Below, in pieces: positions 29,617-39,763 of a stretch of 41,754 nucleotides of DNA. This stretch comes from Bremia lactucae (lineage: Eukaryota > Oomycota > Peronosporomycetes > Peronosporales > Peronosporaceae), in contig NC_090624.1 of the NCBI RefSeq assembly GCF_004359215.1, forward strand, positions 1,024,319 through 1,066,072. Reading direction: 5' to 3'. The notes under the pieces were generated by a model. The model worked only from the letters and a program-made list of their open reading frames with translations, had not been told where the DNA came from and searched no databases. Within the stretch, counting starts at the first letter, position 1. Each line of letters starts with the position of its first letter. The position numbers were made by a program, and so were the translations under genes.

Positions 29617-31749
29617 TTTTGTATTGCCAAATCAAATTTAAAGGCTGAAACAGAACAAGCGAGACGCGAGACCGACTTGAAAAGTCGACTTGTGATAAAA
29701 TGACACTGTTAAGGGCAACGTCACGCAATACGCAGGACACCAAGTGAGAAGAAGGAGGCAATTCTTGCGTGTGGCCGTTTGGCAAATGCCACAACGGCGG
29801 AAGAAGCGTGCTGACTGGCTGTTTAGAAAGTGCTTTTGACTCGCTTAGTAAAAGAGGCGAGCAGATCCTTTGAGCTCGGTTACAGTCAACGACGAGCGCC
29901 ACGTCGTGCGTCATCGTGCAATTGCTTGTAGTCGCGCCACATGCTCGACAGTGGGTAAAATATCTTGGATATTTTTAGCCGACAATCATATGTTGTCAAT
30001 GCCTCAAGGATTCCGATTAGGCAATTTGCGGAACGATAATTGCAAGCTTGCACGTCGATACTTACTTCACTTTGACGAAAATAGAAGGCAATTTAAGACT
30101 GATGTTTCTGTACTGTATTGCGAATATAAACAGGACACTCGCAATTATGACGGAGCAGCATATGGCAGTCGAATTCGGATAGCGTGCAAACATGTAGTTG
30201 TGGTAGGTTTGCAGCAAACACAGTGCTCTAGGGTTGATGCGGAGGCGACGAGCAAATAAATGGCATTTTGTGAAGTATCTAGTGACAAACAAAAACGTTT
30301 TTGAGTATTGTACATTGCCCGCCGTCTACGGATATCGCATGCATACCGCACGCCACAGCGAATCCTTCAGGGCAAAGCTTATGTTGAAGCGTTAAAATTT
30401 ATGTTGTAGTGCCAACCAAGGCAAGCGTGCGCTATCTGCGCTTTAAAAGATTTACGTGCGCTCATAGTGCGCACAAGTTGGCCGCCTTGTTACGCTCGAT
30501 TTTGACTAAAATGATTACGGTATTTTTGGTAGAGGAAGTCATTGAGTTTGCCTTTTATTTTCGTTGAAGCGGGTACCAAACCGATGATGATACTCATTCA
30601 TACTGGTGCGCGATGACCATGACGATGGTCAAAGAGCTCGAGTTCGAATCCGTTGAAACTTTGTGATAGGCCAGTTTGTAGGCTAGCTTCAGGTTACACT
30701 GTAAGCACTCTATGACCTAAGGGTCTACATTGAAAATTTGATTTTGGCAAGGACTCTGACGTTCTGTCTGAATGGAATGACCTCATGCCTTAAAGCGATT
30801 AATATGCGGCATAGACCGATTGGAAATTAAAAATTAATTCTATCTTTTTTTCTTATGTATCGTACGTTGCTCTAATTTTGGCTTCGTTTTCTTCATAAAT
30901 GAGATATTACATTAGGGACCAGTATCGCCCACCTGTCAAGTTTAAAAATATCTTTTCTGAAGGCAATTTGCGGAACGATGATTGCAAGCTATACTTACTT
31001 CCCTAATATGATTAAGGGCCTTACTTTATAATACTCATCATTTAGTAATTGTTTAATACCAAAAAGTATTATTATCGTACCTATGTAGAGGTAACCATAA
31101 CCATTACGTTACAGAGTACCTTAGAAAGAAATCTAACCATGCATGTCTCACTTGTTGATCTTGAACACATACAAACAAGTCAAAACGCCGACAATTTATT
31201 GTACAATGCGAATAAACCAAAAAAAAACATATTATGAAACGTTCCAATTTTCCAAGTAGCTAATCCGGATTTGACCGGTTAATTTGTTCGGAAATGGGGG
31301 TAACACTTTGTCGCTAGCTCGGGAACGAGTCAGGAACTGTGGCGCTCAATGCAAACGAAGAGGTGGAAAAGGTAGAATCCTCGGGCGCCCAAGCCGACCA
31401 CAATCTGTTCGTTATCGCATTATTTTGCAGAGTATGTGACGAAGCGCGTCATGATAGAATGAATTACTGTATTCATTCTTTTGCCATCGTCTTTACATGC
31501 GCCTCTACGAGCTGCATAAAAACACACAAATGAGTTGTTCATTTTATTTGCACTGTGTTTGCTCCAGCTTTCAATTTGCAACACGCACCGTCATCAGCTC
31601 CGTTCGATCAAAGTGATGGCGAAAAGGATACGCCAGCTTGTTCAGCTCCAGCAACTCGTCACGCAACATGTCAACCGACCAATTTGCCGTTCTTGACACC
31701 AATTCTGCCAATACTTTTGCCATTCGAGTCTGATACATAATCACGCTTT
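29617..31749. other. intergenic region between two minus-strand genes
   Basis: 2.1 kb that includes the START-FYVE promoter and the 3' flank of the AAA-bromodomain gene. No supported gene. A segment of about 30 bp with GGCAATTTGCGGAACGAT and ATTGCAAGCT occurs at 30020-30047 and again at 30962-30990, in both cases followed by TACTTACTT. Everything else appears unique. Confidence 0.5.
29697..29703 (-). promoter_or_regulatory. candidate initiator of the START-FYVE gene
   Basis: The minus strand reads GTCATTTTATCAC about 80-90 bp before the ATG, a good fit to the oomycete initiator core TCATTYY. Motif match only. Confidence 0.45.
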
Positions 31750-34700
31750 TTAGTTCACATAGCATAACTTATACGAGTCACCTACCTCATCATAAACAAA
31801 TATTGGGGTCTCTTGAACGTCGTCTGTCAATCGATTAGATTTATCAGCGTTTTCTTCCGTGAGCGGGATCTTTTCTTCCACTTCGTTTTCAGAAAGTCGA
31901 GATTGAGGAGTGTCGTCTGTCTCATCATCGCTACTTTCCTTCCCAAGAGCTTCATCAGCCAACATGCGCTCTGCAAAGCGCGTGCCAAAACACTTGAGTG
32001 ACAGCCCAGGATCCTCTGAAATGTAGGACAGGGCCTCAACGACACTATGTAACGTCACAAGTTCTCCATCGCGTTTCTTGCCTGGAGTAAAGACGACACG
32101 CTGCACGGCCAGCCCTGACGCCTCGCCCGACGCTTCAATTATGTCAAACTTGTCGTCGCGTTTCCAACCTTCCTCTTTCAAAAGAGGCCACAACAATTCG
32201 TCAAAATAGTCCGTTTCGTCCATTCTCTCTTCATCTTGAATAAATCGCACGGAATCAGCATTCGTGGAGTCGTTGACCACCGACCGCTGTGTCTTGACAG
32301 ATTCCATTATGGCGTCATCTGTCAATCGCTTAATGTACTTGACGCTTACGGACTTTTCACTACCGCCGAGAATATACTTGACATTATAAGAGCCATCTCG
32401 ATTGTGACTCTGCACAACGCCAGCGCCTCCTTCACGATTAATTCCTGGATGCGTCCGACTACTCACGAAAATGCGATCGCCTTCTGCAAACGTTTCTTCG
32501 TCCATTCCATTCTCAACATTAGCTTCATCACATTTACTGTTGATATTTTCGCTACAATCCGACGCTAAAAACGCTTTGTTTTCGCTCTTGGCAATTCCAA
32601 CTTCATCACCTTTTTCTGTAAACCATTGCTGATCTGGCTCGAGCTTCATGTCTGTGTTTTTTTCCATGCGCTTCGCTTCAACTTCAGCTAGTATTGTCAC
32701 CTCATCTCTCATAAACGCTTCATTACTAGAAGGCTTTAAGCTACGAGCACTTGCCTTGAAAATGGCAGTATTAAGACTTATCTCTGGGGCCTTAACACCG
32801 CGAAGTCGTGCACTGGTGCGAACATGCGGTATCTCAAGCGTCTGACGTTGGCGCTTGACCGATTCAAGGAACCGTTGGCCAAATTCCCCATACATTTGTG
32901 GGTGCGCTCGTAGCCTCTTAGTCACCTCGCGGCACTTTGCAAATAAGTCGTAGCCTTGTCGGATCCGAAACCGGTGGGCATAGGATAAAATATTGTCTTT
33001 CATTGTGCCAGCTGCATGAGCAATGTGACGCGTTCGACAGCGTTTCGGATTAAAGACATTGGCATTTCGCACAATGAGCTGAATATCATCCATAAATTGC
33101 TCAAAGCACGTATACTCTTTATCGTTCAACTTGTCACGTATTGTGCTCAAGTCCATAGGACGCTTTACGATCAAATAATAATTTGGCACCGCCACTGGAT
33201 CCACAGGAACATAGAATGGAGTATACATCTTTTGTGAGCAGCAGTAGTGAAGAACTTGACCTAAAAAAATCCGCAGCTCCCGCAAAAAGTGACAATCTCG
33301 CTCTTTCCGTTTTCTTTGCTCTTCTGGACTGAGCTCAATTTTGGGTAGTACCGATGGCAAAGGAGCCAATGGAAGCACTTTGAGTTTTTCATTACTTGTT
33401 CGTTTTGCCTTTAAGGCTGCTGGAGGTGTTGCAAATGCCCTGAAAACTTGATCAAAATGGGCCATGCGAGCTTCAGAAATTGGTGCATTCATCGTTATTA
33501 CCACGGACGTTAAAGAGACAGTGGGATTCTCGTTAAATAATGCCAGCAGGTCGTCTGGTAGATCTTGCGTATCACACGACGATGTTGTGCACGCTAAGAA
33601 CAAGAGAGGCAGATTGGCTCGGGCTTGGAGATTCATTAGCATCATCGTAAGGGTCAAATGCATGGACTCGCTTGTATTTGTCCACCACAACTCGATTTGA
33701 GGTAGATAGAGTACGCAAGGCAAACACCTTTGAGCCTCGCTGAGTCTCTTAATAAGAGCTTCTTCTGGATTGTGCGAATTCGAGTCAGCTACTAGTGAAG
33801 GGTAGTCAAGCGAAAAGTGGCTCAATCCTTCCAACGAATGCAACAGTGCTGGACCAATGTACTGTTGGCCCATGCCGGGTTTACCAGCCACTAAAATTCG
33901 AGGAAAACCCACGTGACGAGGCAATTGAAGCGAAGCAAGAGAGCGGTCAAGGCACCTTTGTGGGCGCTGTCCTGCTCTTTGCATTGCAGCCGAGCCAGAT
34001 TGTTGACAGTCGAGACAGAACCACAGTCCGCTATTTTCCTCTCCTACAACTTCTGAAGATAAAGCCATCTCTAACAAACATGCACGATGACAAGCTCCAG
34101 GGCACGCATCACAACGTAACAAAGACTCGGTCCCTGGCCCGTGGCATATATCGCAATCCTCATGATGCGCACGAGTGTAAATATCCAAGTCTTCTTCGTC
34201 ATTGTCATCATTCCGATCCGCACAGTCCTCTACGACTGTGGTGACAGCATCGTCAATTGCGCTTTTGCCAAGAGGAAAAAGCGGAAAATAGCGCTCTACA
34301 TCTCGCAGCGTCTGCCTCAGCCATTCCTGTAATAGCTCCTTCACCGCTTGTGGAAGCGGTGATGCAAACGAGCTAACCGCGCGGTGAGAAGCTGGAGTAA
34401 TTTTCCTTGCTGCCTTAGCAAAATCTCCGCGAGCTACAACCACCTTGTCGAGATTTATCAGTAGTTTGTCTTCACTTGCGTAGACTTGGGGGTACACTCG
34501 ACGCAACGAGGACAATGCCGCCTCTGCACATAGTGCTTTGATATCGGCGCCACAATACCCCACGGTTTGTTCTGCAAGTTCAGATAAAAAGGAGTCACTT
34601 AAAGGTGGATTCCAGCATTTCGAGTGAATCACCAGCATGCTTTTCCGCTCATTAACGTTTGGCAATTTGAATCCAAGTTCTCGATCGAATCGACCTGGAC

Positions 34701-36396
34701 GACGCAAGGCGGGATCGATGGCATCAAGTCGATTTGTTGCCCCAATGACAACAACGCGGCCTCGTGAATCCATGCCGTCCATTAATGCTAGCAACGTTGA
34801 CACAATCGATGCATGTATTTGATCCTGCTTAGCGCTACGCACGGGAGCGAGGCCATCAATTTCATCGAAAAAGATTATCGATGGCTGATTTCGTTTAGCT
34901 TCTTCGAATAAGAGCCGCAATTGTCGCTCAGCTTCCCCAACCCATTTGCTAAGACAATCTGCTCCTTTTCGCATGTAGAAAGTAACCTGTCGTCTAATGC
35001 GTTGTTTTTTTCCTGGTCCGATCTGTGCGGAATCTGTTGCACGGGGCTCACGTTCACTATTAAACGAGCACGAATTCGCCAGTGCTCGCGCTAACAATGT
35101 TTTTCCTGTGCCTGGCGGTCCATAGAAAAGTACACCAGACGGTGGAGCCACATTGAATTTCCCATAAAATTCTGGATACAATAAAGGAAGCATCACCATT
35201 TCTTTCAATGCTTCAATATGCGACTTCAGTCCCCCAACGCTGTGCCACGTAATGCTGCGGTCTACTTCCACAGGTGTAATATCTGCACGTGACCTTCCAC
35301 TTTTTCGGCCACCATTCGTAGATCGCCATGGGCTACTAGTTCGCATACCACCGTCCGACTCCTCATTGTTCATGTCTAAGGAAGAGCAAGAGGACGTAGA
35401 CGTCGAAGTCGAACTCGAAAGCGATCGACGCTGACGCGTCCGACGTCCTCGAGCGTGTTTACGACCTCGGCTTTGACGACGCACGGGAAGAGACGCCATG
35501 TCGGGTAGAAACAATTGTCGATTACTAGTATTTCGCTTGCTGGAAAGACGGCGTTTTTGATATTCCGCATATGTGGCTGAAGTCTCTGGTGACGCAGTCG
35601 CTTCGACTTCTACATCAGTTCGATGCAATTTGGAGCGGTCACGAAGCGAATAGCGTCGCAACGTGCTCTCAGCTTCAAACACTGGCATCGACCTCATCCT
35701 TGTTCGACTGCGTGTGCTTTGATTCGACTCTTCGGTCGGCAAACTCCGTCGCTGACGCAAATGATATCGATTTGAGTTTAGCGATTTTCGTTCATCTTCA
35801 TTCTCTTCTTCGTCGTCGGAAATAGCGTCCTTTTCAGACTCGAACTCTTCGTCATCGAGTTCTACAACCTCATTTTTGTGCTCAGTAGCTGTTCCGTTCG
35901 ATTCCACCTGCAATCGCTTCGAAGCACGTTTACTTCGATCAGCCTGAAACAATGAGACATCGCTCGCTTCACTCATTTGAAGAGAATCGCGTGAGCGTAA
36001 TGAATAGCGCGATAAATTTGCTTGTCGCTCGACTGCTCTCGCTTTCACTCGATCATCTCGTTTCTTTGTCTTTACCTGTCGAACCTCGATCTCTTGGACA
36101 CTACTACTATCACCACTGTACTGGTCCTCTCCATCTTCGTCTTCATCCTCCCGCCGTTGTCGCGTTTCTCGGCGATTGCGCTTCCGACGACGTCTGCGCT
36201 TATTTTCAATTAATGACTCAGGCGTCGATTCGGCATATCTCGAGCGCGACGTCGTAAACACATCGTTGTACATGGACTCGTCAAAGCGCTTGGAATTAGA
36301 GTGCCGTGTACGCAGCGAGTAACGAGAGGATGATGTCCGAAGAGCGCCACTGGCATCTTTGTGATTCGCTATGGAGCCAAGACTAATAGAATTCAA
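31750..36396 (-). CDS. ATAD2/Yta7-like AAA ATPase with PHD finger and bromodomain
   Basis: Nuclear chromatin ATPase of the ATAD2/Yta7/Abo1 group, which handles histones. Order in the frame counted from 36396: a basic/acidic N-terminus with four RYxLRxR motifs; AAA module 1 with Walker A GPPGTGKT (426-433), Walker B IIFFDEID (507-514) and RRPGRFDRE; a PHD finger (C748, C751, C762, C765, H770, C773, C794, C797); a second AAA module whose Walker A reads GKPGMGQQ and is probably inactive; a bromodomain (about 1030-1140, with NVFNP); and a Tudor-like stretch (about 1300-1360, THPGINREGG, VKYILGG). The frame has no ATG at its 5' end (TTG at 36396; first in-frame Met at codon 42, after the first RYSLR motif). 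An exon ending GAGGAG before GTTAGT near 36605 could be spliced to CAG near 36417, but that exon lacks an ATG in the right frame. The start is therefore unresolved. Confidence 0.88.
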   Translation of the reverse strand: MNSISLGSIANHKDASGALRTSSSRYSLRTRHSNSKRFDESMYNDVFTTSRSRYAESTPESLIENKRRRRRKRNRRETRQRREDEDEDGEDQYSGDSSSVQEIEVRQVKTKKRDDRVKARAVERQANLSRYSLRSRDSLQMSEASDVSLFQADRSKRASKRLQVESNGTATEHKNEVVELDDEEFESEKDAISDDEEENEDERKSLNSNRYHLRQRRSLPTEESNQSTRSRTRMRSMPVFEAESTLRRYSLRDRSKLHRTDVEVEATASPETSATYAEYQKRRLSSKRNTSNRQLFLPDMASLPVRRQSRGRKHARGRRTRQRRSLSSSTSTSTSSCSSLDMNNEESDGGMRTSSPWRSTNGGRKSGRSRADITPVEVDRSITWHSVGGLKSHIEALKEMVMLPLLYPEFYGKFNVAPPSGVLFYGPPGTGKTLLARALANSCSFNSEREPRATDSAQIGPGKKQRIRRQVTFYMRKGADCLSKWVGEAERQLRLLFEEAKRNQPSIIFFDEIDGLAPVRSAKQDQIHASIVSTLLALMDGMDSRGRVVVIGATNRLDAIDPALRRPGRFDRELGFKLPNVNERKSMLVIHSKCWNPPLSDSFLSELAEQTVGYCGADIKALCAEAALSSLRRVYPQVYASEDKLLINLDKVVVARGDFAKAARKITPASHRAVSSFASPLPQAVKELLQEWLRQTLRDVERYFPLFPLGKSAIDDAVTTVVEDCADRNDDNDEEDLDIYTRAHHEDCDICHGPGTESLLRCDACPGACHRACLLEMALSSEVVGEENSGLWFCLDCQQSGSAAMQRAGQRPQRCLDRSLASLQLPRHVGFPRILVAGKPGMGQQYIGPALLHSLEGLSHFSLDYPSLVADSNSHNPEEALIKRLSEAQRCLPCVLYLPQIELWWTNTSESMHLTLTMMLMNLQARANLPLLFLACTTSSCDTQDLPDDLLALFNENPTVSLTSVVITMNAPISEARMAHFDQVFRAFATPPAALKAKRTSNEKLKVLPLAPLPSVLPKIELSPEEQRKRKERDCHFLRELRIFLGQVLHYCCSQKMYTPFYVPVDPVAVPNYYLIVKRPMDLSTIRDKLNDKEYTCFEQFMDDIQLIVRNANVFNPKRCRTRHIAHAAGTMKDNILSYAHRFRIRQGYDLFAKCREVTKRLRAHPQMYGEFGQRFLESVKRQRQTLEIPHVRTSARLRGVKAPEISLNTAIFKASARSLKPSSNEAFMRDEVTILAEVEAKRMEKNTDMKLEPDQQWFTEKGDEVGIAKSENKAFLASDCSENINSKCDEANVENGMDEETFAEGDRIFVSSRTHPGINREGGAGVVQSHNRDGSYNVKYILGGSEKSVSVKYIKRLTDDAIMESVKTQRSVVNDSTNADSVRFIQDEERMDETDYFDELLWPLLKEEGWKRDDKFDIIEASGEASGLAVQRVVFTPGKKRDGELVTLHSVVEALSYISEDPGLSLKCFGTRFAERMLADEALGKESSDDETDDTPQSRLSENEVEEKIPLTEENADKSNRLTDDVQETPIFVYDEVGDSYKLCYVN

Positions 36397-36691
36397 AGAC
36401 GACTGCAGGCGATGCTGATGACATAAACTTTATCAGAGCTTTGAGCTACCAAAATACAAGAATGAAAGGAGTTTCGCACTGAATAACGCCTTGTCACTTT
36501 CTCTTCTTCTTTCTTCGTCTCGTTTGTTGCATCCGAGTCCATGTTCTACACCAAAATAAAGACATTTGATGCCAACTATTGCAACACAAGAGTCCAGCGT
36601 CCAAACTAACCTCCTCCTCCGACGCAACACGGCGAACGCGCACACGATGACGCTCGATAAGCACCGGCGACGAGTCTGCACGATCATTCAA
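36397..36691 (-). other. candidate 5' exon and intron of the AAA-bromodomain gene
   Basis: On the minus strand a short charged reading (NDRADSSPVLIERHRVRVR, then SEEE) ends at GAG before GTTAGT, and an acceptor GTCATCAG precedes CATCGCCTG, which is in frame with the long ORF. The composition resembles the protein. However, the codon where a start is expected is TTG, the only ATG (36687) is in another frame, and a stop lies upstream. It may be an untranslated leader. The 81-codon overlapping frame from the ATG does not join in phase. Confidence 0.4.
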
Positions 36692-36820
36692 TAGATGTGA
36701 GAATCATTAAAGGCGCGACAGCGATTTCTTTAGCTGCCACAAACCGCTGTTGCTAGAAGAGGCCGCAGTTTCTAGCACGCTGTGGCTCATTTGGTGGCAG
36801 TGAGTCTTTTTTTCGTAATT

Positions 36821-36833
36821 TTATAAGAAATGA
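36821..36833 (-). promoter_or_regulatory. candidate initiator of the AAA-bromodomain gene
   Basis: The minus strand reads TCATTTCTTATAA followed by AATT, a close fit to the oomycete initiator plus its T/A-rich flank. It lies 130 bp before the putative first exon and is repeated exactly in the duplicate at 38952-38964. Confidence 0.5.
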
Positions 36834-37069
36834 CTTTTTTAGAGCTTTGTTCATCTTACATCAACATTATTTCCTACAAGAGCGATATTAGATATTTTCC
36901 TTGTAAGAGAAAATAATAAAAAGGCATGTCCTATGCGAGTAGTACACCCCCGCTTGATATAGCCCATCATTAAAATATAAATGCACCATAAATCAAAGCA
37001 TTAATTGCCCAGGGACCGTGGTCGGAGCGTGATAGGAAGCCCGTGGTGTTTGATATTCCGTACCTCGAC

Positions 37070-37514
37070 TGTAATGGGGCACTACGACTTGTACTGTTTC
37101 AGTACAAGTCCACTTCGCACTGCTTCAGTTGCGAGTGGTGCCTACGTTATTTCACGTACACTAGTACGTGCAGAGGAAGACTACTCTAAAGGCAACTAGC
37201 TTTAAGAGGGTAAAATGAAAACTGTATTAAATATAATTAAGTGTCTCTTGTACAATCTTTGTAAATGCTAACTTAATTATAAACTAATACTAAACATGCA
37301 AATGAATATCTTATCTGTAACTCTCTCTTTGATTACTCCTACAGCTGATTAGTCTGCGGAATAAATAGGTATAATGGTCTATACCTATTTATGGATAAAA
37401 ATTCTGAATATTACTATATAAAGTAATATCCTCCAAATATTATCTACCTTTTAGATAATATATTAATTAACAACCTTTAAGTGTCAATTCCATGTAACGA
37501 TACACCCCGTTACA
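37070..37514 (-). repeat. 3' LTR of family C, copy 1
   Basis: 445 bp with terminal inverted repeats (TGTAACGGGG and CCCCATTACA on the minus strand). The orientation follows from a purine run to its right on the minus strand. It contains strong hairpins: an 11-bp stem with a 3-nt loop (37086-37110), CACGTAC/GTACGTG (37153-37170) and a 13-bp stem (37361-37392). No second LTR of this element is in the window. Confidence 0.7.
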
Positions 37515-37530
37515 TCACCCCTCCCTTAAA
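37515..37530 (-). other. polypurine tract of element C, copy 1
   Basis: The minus strand reads TTTAAGGGAGGGGTGA directly before TGTAACGGGG. It is similar in kind and place to the tracts of A and B and defines C as a minus-strand element. Confidence 0.68.
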
Positions 37531-37633
37531 CGACAATCACTCTGAATGTCATTGGATGGAGTGGTCGCTATGTGACCACTTAATTTTTAAAACGATGTTG
37601 ATTGGTCAGATCCATCATTTTAAATTCCATCGC

Positions 37634-38020
37634 ATGAACGATCAACTCATGCGGAGTGACGATAGTGTTGCGCCTTCGGCTGCGGTTCGTGCAGCCGCGG
37701 GTGACGCACTGCTATCTCTTTCGGCAGACGGAACGTCTGCCGTAGTGTCTTCCACTCGCACAACACTTGATGTTGCGAGTGCACGTGGTGATCCACCACG
37801 TGAATACGACCCCTCTGGAGGTCCACTACGAATGCGAGTCGGATGAAGTGGCCGACCCGGGGAGAATGGAACAGTCGCCTGATATACGTCAGGCGGCTGA
37901 CTATGAGCCTTCGAATGAGAGGGCTCATTCTGATAGACGAGTAAACAGTCTATTTGGATCCGACGATGAGGATGATCCCTCATCGCCCGTACGATCTCCC
38001 ATACGGTCACCTGCACGTGT
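37634..38020 (+). pseudogene. antisense ORF of element C (aORF-C), copy 1, cut by the gap
   Basis: It starts at an ATG (MNDQLMRSDDSVAPSAAVRA) 120 bp from the LTR edge on the strand opposite to the element. Compared with copy 2 one base is missing near 37812, which breaks the frame; afterwards it reads YECESDEVADPGRMEQSPDI, then SLFGSDDEDDPSSPVRSP and enters the Ns. No stop stands where copy 2 has TAG. The protein is acidic and Ser/Pro-rich. No known domain. Confidence 0.55.
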
Positions 38021-38276
38021 NNNNNNNNNNNNNNNNNNNNNNNNNNNNNNNNNNNNNNNNNNNNNNNNNNNNNNNNNNNNNNNNNNNNNNNNNNNNNNNN
38101 NNNNNNNNNNNNNNNNNNNNNNNNNNNNNNNNNNNNNNNNNNNNNNNNNNNNNNNNNNNNNNNNNNNNNNNNNNNNNNNNNNNNNNNNNNNNNNNNNNNN
38201 NNNNNNNNNNNNNNNNNNNNNNNNNNNNNNNNNNNNNNNNNNNNNNNNNNNNNNNNNNNNNNNNNNNNNNNNNNNN
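38021..38276. other. assembly gap (256 N)
   Basis: It joins the end of duplicate copy 1 to the start of copy 2, so the duplication itself may be an assembly product. Confidence 0.99.
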
Positions 38277-38527
38277 TCCTCCCGCCGTTGTCGCGTTTCT
38301 CGGCGATTGCGCTTCCGACGACGTCTGCGCTTATTTTCAATTAATGACTCAGGCGTCGATTCGGCATATCTCGAGCGCGACGTCGTAAACACATCGTTGT
38401 ACATGGACTCGTCAAAGCGCTTGGAATTAGAGTGCCGTGTACGCAGCGAGTAACGAGAGGATGATGTCCGAAGAGCGCCACTGGCATCTTTGTGATTCGC
38501 TATGGAGCCAAGACTAATAGAATTCAA
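38277..38527 (-). pseudogene. truncated copy of the AAA-bromodomain gene N-terminus
   Basis: About 83 codons identical to the start of the main frame (from LGSIANHKDASG to the Arg-rich stretch) and then the gap. The rest of the gene is absent downstream because copy 1 sequence lies there. If real, it is a promoter plus 5' fragment that might be transcribed into aORF-C sequence; if the assembly is wrong, it is the other allele. Confidence 0.7.
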
Positions 38528-38951
38528 AGACGACTGCAGGCGATGCTGATGACATAAACTTTATCAGAGCTTTGAGCTACCAAAATACAAGAATGAAAGG
38601 AGTTTCGCACTGAATAACGCCTTGTCACTTTCTCTTCTTCTTTCTTCGTCTCGTTTGTTGCATCCGAGTCCATGTTCTACACCAAAATAAAGACATTTGA
38701 TGCCAACTATTGCAACACAAGAGTCCAGCGTCCAAACTAACCTCCTCCTCCGACGCAACACGGCGAACGCGCACACGATGACGCTCGATAAGCACCGGCG
38801 ACGAGTCTGCACGATCATTCAATAGATGTGAGAATCATTAAAGGCGCGACAGCGATTTCTTTAGCTGCCACAAACCGCTGTTGCTAGAAGAGGCCGCAGT
38901 TTCTAGCACGCTGTGGCTCATTTGGTGGCAGTGAGTCTTTTTTTCGTAATT

Positions 38952-38964
38952 TTATAAGAAATGA
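38952..38964 (-). promoter_or_regulatory. duplicate of the candidate initiator
   Basis: Exact copy of the initiator-like box at 36821-36833 in the duplicated block. Confidence 0.4.
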
Positions 38965-39199
38965 CTTTTTTAGAGCTTTGTTCATGTTACATCAACATTA
39001 TTTCCTACAAGAGCGATATTAGATGTTTTCCTTGTAAGAGAAAATAATAAAAAGGCATGTCCTATGCGAGTAGTAAACCCCCGCTTGATATAGCCCATCA
39101 GAACGCATTAAAATATAAATGCACCATAAATCAAAGCATTAATTGCCGTGGTCGGAGCGTAATAGGAAGCCCGTGGTGTTTGATATTCCGTACCTCGAC

Positions 39200-39644
39200 A
39201 GTAACGGAGCACTACGACTTGTACTGTTTCAGTACAAGTCCACTTCGCACTGCTTCAGTTGCGAGTGGTGCCTACGTTAGTTTACGTACACTAGTACGTG
39301 CAGAGGAAGACTACTCCAAAGGCAACTAGCTTTAAGAGGGTAAAATGAAAACTGTATTAAATATAAAAAAGTGTCTCTTGTTCTATCTTTGTAAATGCCA
39401 ACTTAATTATAAACTAATACTAAACATGTGAATGAATATCTTATCTGTTACTCTCTCTTTGATTACTCCTACAGCTGATTAGTCTGCGGAATAAATAGGT
39501 ATAATGGTCTATACCTATTTATGGTCAAGAATTCTGAGTATTACTATATAAAGTAATATCCTCCAAATATTATCTACCTTTTAGATAATATATTAATTAA
39601 CAATCTTTAAGTGTCAATTCCATGTAACGATACACCCCGTTACA
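39200..39644 (-). repeat. 3' LTR of family C, copy 2
   Basis: 445 bp aligned with 37070-37514. The outer terminal dinucleotide has changed (minus-strand end CTCCGTTACT). The large hairpins are conserved, including the 13-bp stem. Confidence 0.68.
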
Positions 39645-39660
39645 TCACCCCTCACTTAAA
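39645..39660 (-). other. polypurine tract of element C, copy 2
   Basis: The minus strand reads TTTAAGTGAGGGGTGA directly before TGTAACGGGG. One purine differs from copy 1. Confidence 0.62.
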
Positions 39661-39763
39661 CGACAATCACTCTGAATGTTATTGGATGGAGTGGTCGCTA
39701 TGTGACCACTTAATTTTTAAAACGATGTTGATTGGTCAGATCCATCATTTTAAATTCCATCGC

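Larger units (their letters stand above)
36146..38020. repeat. duplicated block, copy 1
   Basis: This block, comprising the 5' end of the AAA-bromodomain gene, its promoter, LTR C1 and the first half of aORF-C, is repeated at 38277-40152 in the same orientation, 2.13 kb away. The copies are identical by eye over about the first 700 bp; the following 800 bp show some 25-30 substitutions plus two small indels. Copy 1 ends at an assembly gap. Confidence 0.92.

Noticed and set aside
30600..30670. tRNA-like B-box (GAGTTCGAATCC) with an upstream hairpin
   Set aside because: The acceptor and T stems do not pair, the A-box is missing and the hairpin GACCAT/ATGGTC has a 4-base loop instead of an anticodon loop.
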